DNA from: HGM13634 sp045537285
GTDB taxonomy: Bacteria; Bacillota; Clostridia; TANB77; CAG-508
Direction of reading: 5' to 3'
Length of the DNA: 64,000 nucleotides
Assembly: GCA_045537285.1 (NCBI GenBank)
Contig: JAZSPC010000052.1
Coordinates: 7,627 to 71,626 of the forward strand
Part shown: positions 52,785 to 61,465 of the stretch, piece by piece
Layout: each line of letters begins with the position of its first letter
Position numbering within the stretch: the stretch's first letter is position 1
Notes under the pieces: model-generated
What the model was told of the DNA's origin: nothing
Databases searched by the model: none
What the model saw: only the letters and a program-made list of their open reading frames with translations
Position numbers and translations under genes: made by a program

Positions 52785-52988
52785 TTATTTAAAAAATATA
52801 TTAAGTATCATGCTAGCTATAAGAGTAAGTAAACTAATAGTTGTTAATATTCTTAACTTTTCATATTTTTCTTTTAATTGATAATATTTTTTTAGATTTC
52901 CAAGCTCTCTATTGGTCAAATATTTTTCTATTATGTTTTCAGCTTCTCTTACAATATAACTTTCAGATTTAGAATTTTTATTTTTCAT
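52785..52988 (-). CDS. Small tail-anchored helical protein
   Basis: 67 residues: a charged coiled-coil-like body (about 10-42, with IIEKYLTNRELGNLKKYY) and one C-terminal hydrophobic helix (43-66, ending IFFK), so probably anchored by its tail. The ATG at 52988 is preferred to TTG at 53000 because GGAGG falls five bases before it. Lies between rng and spoIVFA on the same strand. No family recognised. Confidence 0.6.
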   Translation of the reverse strand: MKNKNSKSESYIVREAENIIEKYLTNRELGNLKKYYQLKEKYEKLRILTTISLLTLIASMILNIFFK

Positions 52989-53056
52989 TCTCGCCTCCAA
53001 TGAAACTTTTTGTTCTTAATTTAAATATTCCCAAATCTTTTTTGTTATATACATTT

Positions 53057-54238
53057 TTAATTTCCACAAATATGTTTTCTTGTAAGCTCTAATAAATTTA
53101 ATTTAGAAAATCCTATTATTTGTGTTTTGGTTCTATCTTTTTTGAATTCTTCTTTTAAAACTTCTATAATTTTTTGATTATTTTCTTCTGATTGCATATT
53201 TATATAGTCAATTATAATTATTCCACCTATGTCACGAAGTTTTAATTGCTTTGCAATTTCTATGCTTGCTTCTTTATTTACTTTATATACAGTAGATTCC
53301 ACATTGTCAATTCCTATGTATTTACCTGAGTTAACATCTATCGCAGTTAATGCTTCTGTTTTATCTATGGTTATAAATCCACCACATTTAAGCCATACTT
53401 TTCTTCTTTCTGCTTTTTCTATTTGCTCTTTAATAATAGGTCTTTCTTCTATAAAATCCTTGTCTTCTTTTATTAGTTGAACTTTTGAATTAAACTCTTT
53501 TAAAGTTTTTTCTATATATTCAAAATCTTCTATTGAATTTACTGTTATTTTTTCTAAATCTTTATCTAACAAATCAATTAATAGTTTTTTTATAACATTA
53601 TGTGATTTATATATTAGTTTGGGAAAATTATCTTTAACTATGCTTTCTTCATATGATTTATTTATATTGTTCCATTTTTGATTTACATTCTCTATATCTT
53701 TTTTTATAATTTCTTCTGGTTGATTTTCTGCTGATGTCCTAATAATTACCCCACAGTTTGGTGGTAAATATTTTTTAGCAATATTAGTTAATCTTATTTT
53801 TTCTTGCTCATCTTCTATTTTTTGAGAAATTGTAACTATTGTTGTATTAGGCATAAATACAATATATCTACTATTTAAACTTATATGTGTGGATACTTTC
53901 GCCCCTTTTGATTCTGTAAAATCTTTCTTAACTTGAATTAATATTGGCATACCAGGTTTAACTACATCTTTTATATTTTTAGTTTCTTCCTGAATTCCAT
54001 CTTTTATATCGACTTTTGGAAGAATATCTTTTAAGTGTATGAAAGTATTTTTTTCATGACCTATGTTTATAAATGCTGATTGCATTCCTTGTATAACATT
54101 TTCAACTTTTCCTACATATATATTTCCTTCAATTCTATTAATGCTCTCATCTTCATTATATTTTTCAACAAGATTTCCGTCTTCTATTAATAATATTTGT
54201 CGTTTATTTTCTTGTCTGTTTATTATTATTTCTTTCAT
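53057..54238 (-). CDS. rng: Ribonuclease E/G family endoribonuclease, short form
   Basis: Cuts single-stranded AU-rich RNA, with roles in rRNA and mRNA processing. 393 residues: S1-containing N-terminal region (RIEGNIYVGKVENVIQGMQSAFINIGHEKNTFIHLKDI), 5'-sensor/RNase H-like region and the DNase I-like catalytic core with the metal aspartates in TAIDVNSGKYIG (near 297) and GGIIIIDYINM (near 340). It stops at ELTRKHICGN, where longer homologues continue with a CPxCxG zinc-link and a small domain. Start after GGAG, 10 bases after pth. Confidence 0.92.
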   Translation of the reverse strand: MKEIIINRQENKRQILLIEDGNLVEKYNEDESINRIEGNIYVGKVENVIQGMQSAFINIGHEKNTFIHLKDILPKVDIKDGIQEETKNIKDVVKPGMPILIQVKKDFTESKGAKVSTHISLNSRYIVFMPNTTIVTISQKIEDEQEKIRLTNIAKKYLPPNCGVIIRTSAENQPEEIIKKDIENVNQKWNNINKSYEESIVKDNFPKLIYKSHNVIKKLLIDLLDKDLEKITVNSIEDFEYIEKTLKEFNSKVQLIKEDKDFIEERPIIKEQIEKAERRKVWLKCGGFITIDKTEALTAIDVNSGKYIGIDNVESTVYKVNKEASIEIAKQLKLRDIGGIIIIDYINMQSEENNQKIIEVLKEEFKKDRTKTQIIGFSKLNLLELTRKHICGN

Positions 54239-54248
54239 TTAGTTTCTC

Positions 54249-54806
54249 CTAATTGTATTTATTCATAGCACTATCTATACCTGATTTAATTATTTCGTTT
54301 ACTGCTTTTGCTGCGTTTTCAGTAGCTTCTTCTAGTATTTTATATTCTTCATCTGGTATACGAGTTAATATATGATTTAATAAATCATTTTTATATTGTG
54401 GATTACCAATTCCAACTCTAACTCTTGCAAAATTTTCTGTTTGTATTTCGTGTACTACCGATTTCATTCCATTATGAGTTCCTGGTCCGCCTTTTTTTCT
54501 TATTTTTATAACCCCAGGCTCTATATCTAAATCATCATAAATTACTATTAATTCATCCTCTTTTATTTTATAGAAATTCATAAAATCACGTACTGCATTT
54601 CCACTTAAATTCATATATGTTTGAGGTTTTAATAGAACCACTTTTTCACCTTCTATTGTTCCTGTTCCATATAGTGCTTCAAATTTCTTTTTATTTATTT
54701 CTATATTATTATTAATCGCTATTTTGTTTATTGTATCAAATCCCATATTATGCCTTGTTCTTGCATATTCTTCTTCTGGATTTCCAAGTCCAACTATTAA
54801 ATACAT
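54249..54806 (-). CDS. pth: Peptidyl-tRNA hydrolase
   Basis: Frees tRNA from prematurely released peptidyl-tRNA. 185 residues: YLIVGLGNPEEEYARTRHNMGFD contains the catalytic His (near 20); LLKPQTYMNLSG, IVIYDDLDIEPG and GGPGTHNGMKSV are family blocks. AAAGGAG precedes the ATG. Leads the pth-rng unit. Confidence 0.97.
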   Translation of the reverse strand: MYLIVGLGNPEEEYARTRHNMGFDTINKIAINNNIEINKKKFEALYGTGTIEGEKVVLLKPQTYMNLSGNAVRDFMNFYKIKEDELIVIYDDLDIEPGVIKIRKKGGPGTHNGMKSVVHEIQTENFARVRVGIGNPQYKNDLLNHILTRIPDEEYKILEEATENAAKAVNEIIKSGIDSAMNKYN

Positions 54807-54884
54807 ATTCTATTCTCCTTTTTGTATTTCATATACTATATTTTACAATGTTTTTACAATATTTACAAGTTTTATTTTTAAAAT

Positions 54885-54913
54885 TTGATATTTACATAAA
54901 ATCATGATATAAT
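54885..54913 (+). promoter_or_regulatory. Promoter of the orphan gene at 55003
   Basis: TTGATA (54885-54890), 17-base spacer, TATAAT (54908-54913); predicted start near 54920 leaves a leader of about 80 bases. Confidence 0.78.
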
Positions 54914-54940
54914 TAAGGTTAGATGGTAAATTTATTTTTA

Positions 54941-54995
54941 ATGCCGTCCGATATTTCGGAGGCATTCCTCCGAAGTAATTAAAACAAGTAGGAGG
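54941..54995 (+). promoter_or_regulatory. Leader with two mutually exclusive hairpins
   Basis: Hairpin A pairs ATGCC-G-TCCGA with TCGGAGGCAT (54941-54965, one bulged G). Hairpin B pairs TTCGGAGG with CCTCCGAA (54955-54974, loop CATT). They share TCGGAGGCAT and cannot coexist. The CCTCC of hairpin B (54967-54971) is also complementary to the true ribosome site GGAGG (54991-54995), so hairpin choice could open or close translation of the downstream gene. Confidence 0.55.
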
Positions 54996-55002
54996 ATTTA
55001 CT

Positions 55003-55299
55003 ATGAATGATGTCAAAGTTGATTACGAATTGTTGAAATTTGACCCCAAACTCGATTTTAACCATAAATTCGTTAGTTTCCCTTTGGATACAGAAATTCT
55101 TTCTGTTGAACTAAGAGGAAATTCACCCGAATTATGTATTAATTATATGGCTCCAAACGAGAGCTTTGAAATTGATACTTCCAAGCGTTTCCACTTTATT
55201 GTTTGTAAATGCGAATATAGTAAGGATGTTATGGATAAATATCGGTATTTAGCCAATGTAACTGTTAATCGAGAAAAATTTGCGGTATTTTGCAATTAA
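55003..55299 (+). CDS. Orphan protein of unknown function, 98 residues
   Basis: A soluble, probably beta-rich protein (VSFPLDTEILSVELRG, SKRFHFIVCKCEYS, ANVTVNREKFAVFCN). No family recognised and no membrane segment. Strong AGGAGG site seven bases before the ATG, own promoter, leader and terminator. It uses CCC, CTC, CGA and CGT codons that are unusual in the surrounding genes, and with the orphan genes at 17602 and 30459 forms a set of compact, self-contained, codon-atypical units. Confidence 0.7.
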   Translation: MNDVKVDYELLKFDPKLDFNHKFVSFPLDTEILSVELRGNSPELCINYMAPNESFEIDTSKRFHFIVCKCEYSKDVMDKYRYLANVTVNREKFAVFCN

Positions 55300-55314
55300 A
55301 ACAACACGGCATTA

Positions 55315-55345
55315 AAAAGGTATACACTAATTGTGTATACCTTTT
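55315..55345. terminator. Bidirectional terminator
   Basis: AAAAGGTATACAC / GTGTATACCTTTT between the convergent orphan gene and glycosyltransferase gene. Confidence 0.88.
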
Positions 55346-55350
55346 ATCTT

Positions 55351-56445
55351 TTATACATTTTCTAATGGATGATCCAAAATTTCTTTATACATTTGTGTAT
55401 ATGGTTTTGACATACTATATCTCACATCCGCTTCCATATATGTTCTCATTTCAGCAATGATTTTACATATATCTAGTGCTTCTTCGTATTTTTCTTTTAT
55501 GATTATATTTATTAGTGTCATTAAAGAATTTTGTACTGCTGGAACTTTTAGCGTATTACTCAATTCTAAAAACCATCTAATATCACTCATAAGTTCTAGT
55601 CTATCTTCATCTGATAACTGTGTAGAATCTATAAATCTATATAATAAATAAGTCATGTTTCTTGCGTATAAAAACCTATAAAATTGTAGTTGTTTTTTCT
55701 CTACAAATAATTGATAAGTTCTTCTATATGCTTCATTTTGTCCTACAAAGAATTTTTTAGAACAATTCCATGATGTAGATGCAGCTTTGTTTCTCACATT
55801 TCTTTGTCTATAATAATATATTATATTTGGAATGTAATATATTTTATTTGCACATAAAAAAGAGTGCATTGTGAAATATGTATCTTCTCCTGGTAATCCT
55901 TCTAAACATCTTATATTGTTTCTTTTAATAAATTCTGTATTAAATATTTTATTACACATTGATGAATTCATTACCCAGAATGATTCTGAATCAATTAAGC
56001 TTAATTTAAATTCTTTAAATCTTTCTTTATCAAAAACTGGTTTTTCCCATGGTGTACCATCTTCATCTGCATAATTCCAATTAGCTATTATTACATCTGC
56101 TTGTTCTTTTTCAATTTTTTCATACATTACTTTAAAAGCATCTATTGCAAAATAATCGTCTGCATCTGAGAACATTAAATATTTTCCAGTTGCATAAGCT
56201 AATCCATCATTTCTTGGTTTTCCACCAGAACCAGTATTTACGTCTGTTTTCTTTACTATAACATTGTTAGGATATTTTTTAGCATATTCCATGGCTATCT
56301 CAAAACTTTTATCTGTTGAATGGTCATCAATAAGAATTAACTGAATATTCTCAAACCCCAAATCTTGATTTATTATATGCTCAATACATTCTCTTAAATA
56401 TTCTTCCGCATTATACATCGGTATAATCACACTTATTTTAAACAT
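55351..56445 (-). CDS. Family 2 glycosyltransferase
   Basis: 364 residues from the chosen ATG. A GT-A domain starts at once (FKISVIIPMYNAEEYLREC), with LILIDDHSTDKSFE, the donor-metal motif MFSDADDYFA and GGKPRNDGLAYA; the second half is helical and resembles wall teichoic acid or capsule glycosyltransferases of Gram-positive bacteria. No membrane helix. Product unknown. Start 56445 is set by GGGAGG seven to eight bases upstream; the frame is open for 17 more codons with no ribosome site. Confidence 0.9.
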   Translation of the reverse strand: MFKISVIIPMYNAEEYLRECIEHIINQDLGFENIQLILIDDHSTDKSFEIAMEYAKKYPNNVIVKKTDVNTGSGGKPRNDGLAYATGKYLMFSDADDYFAIDAFKVMYEKIEKEQADVIIANWNYADEDGTPWEKPVFDKERFKEFKLSLIDSESFWVMNSSMCNKIFNTEFIKRNNIRCLEGLPGEDTYFTMHSFLCANKIYYIPNIIYYYRQRNVRNKAASTSWNCSKKFFVGQNEAYRRTYQLFVEKKQLQFYRFLYARNMTYLLYRFIDSTQLSDEDRLELMSDIRWFLELSNTLKVPAVQNSLMTLINIIIKEKYEEALDICKIIAEMRTYMEADVRYSMSKPYTQMYKEILDHPLENV

Positions 56446-56545
56446 TGATTTTACCTCCCATTTTCCAATTATACTTTTATTCTTTTTAGTTGTCAAATCT
56501 TAGATTACAATTTTAATTACATATATTAAGTATAATTTTATAATT

Positions 56546-56594
56546 AAAATACCTTTTATCTATTACTTTTTAGTTAATAAATAAAAGGTATTTT
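56546..56594 (-). terminator. Terminator of spo0A
   Basis: AAAATACCTTTTAT / ATAAAAGGTATTTT with an AU-rich inner loop just after the spo0A stop. Confidence 0.7.
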
Positions 56595-56607
56595 TTATAT
56601 TAATAAA

Positions 56608-57468
56608 TTATGCTGTTTTTAATTCTAAGCGTAGCTTATCACTAATCATTGCGATAAATTCACTGTTTGTTGGTTTTCCTTTTGCTGCCGAAATTGTATA
56701 TCCGAAGATGTTTTCAACAGTCTCTGATTGACCACGTCCCCAAGCAACTTCTATTGCATGTCTTATTGCACGTTCAACTCTACTTGGTGTCGTATTATAT
56801 TTCATTGCTATCTCTGGATATAATTGTTTAGTTATTTGGTTAATAATATCTATATTATTAACTACCATCATTATGGCCTCTCTTAAATATTGATATCCTT
56901 TAATATGTGCTGGTACACCAACTTCATGGATAACATTAGTAACTAATGCTTCCAGATTCTCTTGATTTTTTTTCTTTTCTGGCGAAATCTCTATGTAAGG
57001 TGCTTTAATTTCTCTTGCTATATAGCTATTTGTGTTGTTATTTATATTATAATTATTTATATTACTATTTAAAAATTGTGGTTGTTGTCTGTATTTTCTT
57101 ATTTCTTTTATTCGTTGTAGTAGTGTTATTATATCGAATGGTTTTATTGCGTAATATTCTGCTCCCAATTCTAATGCTCTTTGAGTTATTTTATCTTGTC
57201 CTACTGCTGATAACATTATACAAAGTGGATTCTTTTTCATTTTAGCAGCATTAATTCTTTCTAAAACACCTATCCCATCTAAATGTGGCATTATTACGTC
57301 TAATAAAACTACTTCTGGCTCGGTGCTTGTTATCATCTCAACTGCTTCTTTTCCATCTCTTGCAATTGCTATTATCTCAAACTCATTATCATCCTCGATA
57401 TAACCAGTTAATGTCTTAGCAAATTCTGGATTGTCGTCTGCGATTAAAATTGTAATTTTGTCGTTCAC
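56608..57468 (-). CDS. spo0A: Sporulation master regulator Spo0A
   Basis: Response regulator at the end of the phosphorelay that commits the cell to sporulation. 286 residues: receiver domain (TILIADDNPEFAKTL with the acidic pocket, phospho-Asp in VVLLDVIMPHLDG near 57, Thr/Ser and Lys in IMLSAVGQ and YAIKPFD), an Asn-rich linker, and the Spo0A DNA-binding domain (about 180-286: HEVGVPAHIKGYQYLREAI, recognition helix TPSRVERAIRHAIEVAWGRG). GTG start at 57468, set by GGAGGAG five bases upstream; no nearby ATG fits. spoIVB, its usual neighbour, is absent here. Confidence 0.97.
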   Translation of the reverse strand: MNDKITILIADDNPEFAKTLTGYIEDDNEFEIIAIARDGKEAVEMITSTEPEVVLLDVIMPHLDGIGVLERINAAKMKKNPLCIMLSAVGQDKITQRALELGAEYYAIKPFDIITLLQRIKEIRKYRQQPQFLNSNINNYNINNNTNSYIAREIKAPYIEISPEKKKNQENLEALVTNVIHEVGVPAHIKGYQYLREAIMMVVNNIDIINQITKQLYPEIAMKYNTTPSRVERAIRHAIEVAWGRGQSETVENIFGYTISAAKGKPTNSEFIAMISDKLRLELKTA

Positions 57469-57514
57469 TTTTTCTCCTCCTAAAATAAAAATTGTAAATA
57501 TTTTACATTTTTGT

Positions 57515-57543
57515 ATTATAATATGTTTTAAAATATAATGCAA
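57515..57543 (-). promoter_or_regulatory. Promoter of spo0A
   Basis: Reverse strand TTGCAT (57538-57543), 17-base spacer, TATAAT (57515-57520), of sigma-A type. No sigma-H consensus was recognised. Confidence 0.65.
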
Positions 57544-57572
57544 TAGTTTTTTGGAAATTTTTTCAAGTTATG

Positions 57573-57600
57573 AAAAAAGTGCCGTATTTTCGGCACTTTT
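57573..57600 (-). terminator. Terminator of the yigZ-like gene
   Basis: AAAAGTGCCG / CGGCACTTTT with a six-base loop and a T run on the reverse strand. Confidence 0.88.
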
Positions 57601-58204
57601 ATACATATATTTTTTTTATAAATTCTATTTTTTTAACATTTATTTCTTTTTCTGAAATATTTTTTAAAGCATTTCGTTCTTTAATTCCAATTTCTAAAAT
57701 AACATTTTCCAAGTATTCTTCTTTTAATATTATTATATCATTATTTTTTGCAAAATATTTGAATTTATCTACATCTGTATAATTAATTTGTATTTGATAT
57801 AAATCTCCAATATTTTTTTCTATTATGCCTGCATTTTCTAATCCTAATGAACATGCAGAAGAATATGCCTTCACTAATCCACCTGTTCCTAAAAGTATAC
57901 CACCAAAATATCTTGTTACTACAACTAATACATTGCCTAGATTATTTTTAGATAGTATATTAAGCATTGGTGCACCTGCTGTCCCAGAAGGCTCCCCGTC
58001 ATCACTTGCTTTTTCTATTACTCCTTCTTCTGTGACGATTCTATATGCATAACAATTATGTCTTGCATCATGATATTTTTTATTAACTTCTTTCATCTTT
58101 TCTTCCGCTTCTTCTCTTGATTCTACATAGAAAATATTTGCTATAAACTTTGATTTCTTTTCTACTACCTCAGCGGTAGCATTTTCTTTAATTGTTTTAA
58201 ACAT
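57599..58204 (-). CDS. YigZ/IMPACT family protein
   Basis: 201 residues: an N-terminal UPF0029 domain (KKSKFIANIFYVESREEAEE, RHNCYAYRI, ASDDGEPSGTAGAPML, VVVTRYFGGILLGTGGLVKAY) and a C-terminal DUF1949 domain (about 135-200). Conserved in bacteria, with a suspected role in translation control by likeness to eukaryotic IMPACT. Its stop overlaps the terminator. Ten bases after the flavoprotein gene. Confidence 0.92.
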   Translation of the reverse strand: MFKTIKENATAEVVEKKSKFIANIFYVESREEAEEKMKEVNKKYHDARHNCYAYRIVTEEGVIEKASDDGEPSGTAGAPMLNILSKNNLGNVLVVVTRYFGGILLGTGGLVKAYSSACSLGLENAGIIEKNIGDLYQIQINYTDVDKFKYFAKNNDIIILKEEYLENVILEIGIKERNALKNISEKEINVKKIEFIKKIYV

Positions 58205-58213
58205 ATACTTCTC

Positions 58214-59467
58214 CTATTTTAACATTCCTGCTGTAAACCCTGTTGAATATGCTATTTGAAGATTAAATCCACCAGTATATGCATCTACATCAATTATCTC
58301 TCCTGCAAAATACAAGTTATTAACTAATTTAGATTCCATTGTACTTGGATTTATTTCTTTTACATTAATTCCACCAGATGTAATAATTCCCTCATCTATT
58401 GGTCTTGTTTTATCTATTGTTAATTCTAAACTTTTTAATAATTTAACTAGACCTAGTCTTTCTTGTTTTGTAATTTCATTTACTTTTTTATTTTCATTTA
58501 TTCCAGATTTTTCTATTACATAATTTATCATTTTCTTAGGTAATAGTTCAAATAATGAGTTTTTAAACTCTTTATTTTTTTGTTCTTCAAAATCTCTTAA
58601 TATTCTTAAATTCAATTGTTCTTCTGTTAAAGCTGGTTTTAAATCAATATATATTTTAATTTTACCTTGTTTTAATAATTCATCTACATTTTTATATCTT
58701 ATTAAATGTGCTGATCCACTTAAAATTATTGGTCCTGATACTCCAAAATGAGTAAATAGCATCTCACCAAAATCTTCATATATCAATTTGTTCTTTTCTG
58801 TATCTTTTATTTTAATTGATACATTTCTTAAACTTAAACCTTGCAAAGCCTTACAATCTGTTTTTTCTTTTATCTCTAATGGCACAAGTGATGGTTTAAT
58901 ATTTGTTACTGTATGTCCTAAACTCAAAGCAAAATTATATCCATCTCCTGTTGAGCCAGTTCCTGGATATGATTTTCCACCAGTTGCAATAATTAATTTA
59001 TCTGCTTCTATACTTTGGTTTTCACACTTAATTAAAAACCCATCATTTGCTAATCTTTTAATTTCTTTAACATTAGTATTTAATTCTACATTAACATTTA
59101 GTCTTTTTAATTCTTTTTCAAATGCATTTAATACATCTTGTGCTTTATCTGAAACTGGAAATATTCTATTTCCCCTTTCTTCTTTTACTTTAACACCATT
59201 TTTTTCTAGCATTGATATAATATCTTCATTGGTAAAGTTTCTAAGGCTACTGTACATAAACATACCATTACCTGGTATGTTTTTTATATGTTCTGAAATT
59301 TCTAAACTGCTTGTAATATTACATCTTCCTTTGCCAGTAATTAATAACTTTCTACCTAATGTGTTATTCTTTTCTAATATATCCACATCATATGAAGGAT
59401 TATGTTTTTTACAAGATATGGCTGCCATCATCCCTGCTGGCCCACCACCAATTATTACTACTTTCAT
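58214..59467 (-). CDS. HI0933-family FAD-dependent oxidoreductase
   Basis: 417-residue flavoprotein: FAD dinucleotide loop VVIIGGGPAGMMAAISC, GKGRCNITSS, LIIATGGKSYPGTGSTGDGY, and the C-terminal FAGEIIDVDAYTGGFNLQIAYSTG. These are signatures of the YhiN/HI0933 group, sometimes named aminoacetone oxidase family; the substrate is not known. Between the pnuC-like and yigZ-like genes on one strand. Confidence 0.92.
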   Translation of the reverse strand: MKVVIIGGGPAGMMAAISCKKHNPSYDVDILEKNNTLGRKLLITGKGRCNITSSLEISEHIKNIPGNGMFMYSSLRNFTNEDIISMLEKNGVKVKEERGNRIFPVSDKAQDVLNAFEKELKRLNVNVELNTNVKEIKRLANDGFLIKCENQSIEADKLIIATGGKSYPGTGSTGDGYNFALSLGHTVTNIKPSLVPLEIKEKTDCKALQGLSLRNVSIKIKDTEKNKLIYEDFGEMLFTHFGVSGPIILSGSAHLIRYKNVDELLKQGKIKIYIDLKPALTEEQLNLRILRDFEEQKNKEFKNSLFELLPKKMINYVIEKSGINENKKVNEITKQERLGLVKLLKSLELTIDKTRPIDEGIITSGGINVKEINPSTMESKLVNNLYFAGEIIDVDAYTGGFNLQIAYSTGFTAGMLK

Positions 59468-59490
59468 TTTTACCTCTTTATATATTTTAT

Positions 59491-60195
59491 TTATTCACTA
59501 ATTCCTTTTTCTTTTTGTTGTTTCTTTAATCTCTTCCAATTATAGCTACCATAGATATCATTAATTAATAACAATATTGGTCCAACTAAAACTGAAATTA
59601 ATTCTATTTGACCGCTTATTATTGGTATTATCCAAAGTGTTATAATAACTAAATCATTTGCTATATAACAAAACAATGATAATTCGCTTCGTCTTGCTTC
59701 AAAATAGCTTGCAAGAACGCTTGTTACAACAGAAATAGAACTTATTACTAATAAATCTGTATTAAATAATTTTAATAAAAAATAATATGCCCAAAACAAT
59801 ACTAATTGAGAAAGAAAAACAATAGTTATTTCTTTTTTAGATAATGAGCTAATAATAACCGTATCCTCTTCTTTATCTTGATGTCTTAACCAAGAAATAA
59901 TACCTATTATCATTATTGGAAATGTTAAAAAGGCTGTTATAATTAATTCTCCATAATACCCCTGATTATATGATACAATTGCATAAAAAAACACACTAAA
60001 AAATCCAACGAAATAAGACTCTACTTTCCCTTTTGACATTAATATGGCTGTGATTAGATATGATGAAGTATATAAAGTATCAATAAGTGTTCCATTAAAA
60101 ATAATAGATGACATTATTGAAGCAATCAAGCCACATATCAAAAAAGATAACTCAAATTTATACCAATCTTCAAAATATTTCTTTATTATACTCAT
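59491..60195 (-). CDS. pnuC: PnuC-like nicotinamide riboside transporter
   Basis: 234 residues with about seven hydrophobic helices. The C-terminal NDIYGSYNWKRLKKQQ and the FFSVFFYAIVSYNQGYYGE segment are characteristic of PnuC. Would import nicotinamide riboside for NAD synthesis by facilitated diffusion. No riboswitch of NAD or thiamine type was recognised upstream. Follows the PLP enzyme gene by 25 bases. Confidence 0.82.
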   Translation of the reverse strand: MSIIKKYFEDWYKFELSFLICGLIASIMSSIIFNGTLIDTLYTSSYLITAILMSKGKVESYFVGFFSVFFYAIVSYNQGYYGELIITAFLTFPIMIIGIISWLRHQDKEEDTVIISSLSKKEITIVFLSQLVLFWAYYFLLKLFNTDLLVISSISVVTSVLASYFEARRSELSLFCYIANDLVIITLWIIPIISGQIELISVLVGPILLLINDIYGSYNWKRLKKQQKEKGISE

Positions 60196-60220
60196 TTAAA
60201 GTTACTCCAAACAAAATTAT

Positions 60221-61456
60221 TTATTTCATATTATTAATTGCAGTAAGTACTGCTATTTTTCCATATTCATATGTTAATCCACCTTGCATATATGCAATAT
60301 ATGGTGGTCTTATAGGTCCATCACAACTAATTTCTATTGAAGAACCTTGTGTAAAGCTTCCACTTGCCATTATAATTTTATCACCATAACCAGGCATATC
60401 CCATGGTTCTGGTATAGAATGAGCATCTATTGCTGAACCCATTTGTATACCTTGGCAATATTTAATTAATTTATCTGCGTCTCCAAATTCTATATTTTGA
60501 ACTATGTCTGCTCTTTTTTCATTATATCTTGGAGAAACTTTATACCCTAGTTTTTCAAGCATACAACTTGCAAATATTGCAGTTTTTATACTACTTGCCA
60601 CTACACTTGGTGCCATATATATTCCTTGTAATATGCTTTTATTTATTCCTAATGTTGGTCCCACTTCTTTTCCTTGTCCCGGTGATGTTAATCTTTCTGC
60701 TGCAAGTTCTACTAAGTCTTTTCTTCCTGCTATATATGCTCCATTTGGTGCAATACCTCCACCTAAGTTTTTAATTAAAGAACCCACTATCACATCTGCT
60801 CCAACTTCTAATGGAGTTGTTCTTTCTACAAATTCACAATAGCAGTTATCTATCATTATTATTATATCTTTATTTATAGATTTAATAAATTTTATAACTT
60901 TTTCTAACTTATCTATTGTTAAACTTTCTCTTGTAGAATATCCTTTTGACCTTTGGATTTCAATTACTTTTATATTTCCTTGTTTTACTCTTTTTTCTAT
61001 TTTTTCATAATCAAAATCATTTTCCACTAAATCTATTTGCTCATATTTTATATTAAATGATTTTAATGAACTGGCGTTTTCCTTTATACCTATTACTTCA
61101 TCCAATGTATCATATGGTTTACCATTAATGCTAAGTAAAGTATCTCCTGGTCTTAGAAAAGCAAATAGAGCTACTGTTAAAGCATGTGTTCCTGATATAA
61201 ACTGGCTTCTAACTAAGCTATCTTCTGCACCTAAAATTTCTGCAAATACTTTTTCTATTGTATCTCTTCCAACATCTCCGTAACCATAGCCTGTTGTTGT
61301 ACCAAAATGTACATCTGATATGCGATGGCTTTGGAAGGCATTCAATACTTTTAAACTGTTATACATGCAGTCATTATCTACTTTTTTGATTTCTTCTTTT
61401 ATTTCTTCTTCAACTTGTTTTGAAATTTCTATTAAATCATTATCAATTTCTATCAT
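60221..61456 (-). CDS. Methionine gamma-lyase-like PLP enzyme (YnbB family)
   Basis: 411 residues, fold type I. SQFISGTHALTVALFAFLRPGD, IMIDNCYCEFVERTTP and the PLP lysine in VIVGSLIKNLGGGIAPNGAYIAG (near 237) mark the Met_gamma_lyase group often labelled aluminium resistance protein. It probably cleaves a sulfur amino acid side chain, but activity in this subfamily is poorly defined. GGAG before the ATG; ten bases downstream of the WG-repeat gene, so they may share a transcript. Confidence 0.9.
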   Translation of the reverse strand: MIEIDNDLIEISKQVEEEIKEEIKKVDNDCMYNSLKVLNAFQSHRISDVHFGTTTGYGYGDVGRDTIEKVFAEILGAEDSLVRSQFISGTHALTVALFAFLRPGDTLLSINGKPYDTLDEVIGIKENASSLKSFNIKYEQIDLVENDFDYEKIEKRVKQGNIKVIEIQRSKGYSTRESLTIDKLEKVIKFIKSINKDIIIMIDNCYCEFVERTTPLEVGADVIVGSLIKNLGGGIAPNGAYIAGRKDLVELAAERLTSPGQGKEVGPTLGINKSILQGIYMAPSVVASSIKTAIFASCMLEKLGYKVSPRYNEKRADIVQNIEFGDADKLIKYCQGIQMGSAIDAHSIPEPWDMPGYGDKIIMASGSFTQGSSIEISCDGPIRPPYIAYMQGGLTYEYGKIAVLTAINNMK

Positions 61457-61465
61457 TTTAATCTC

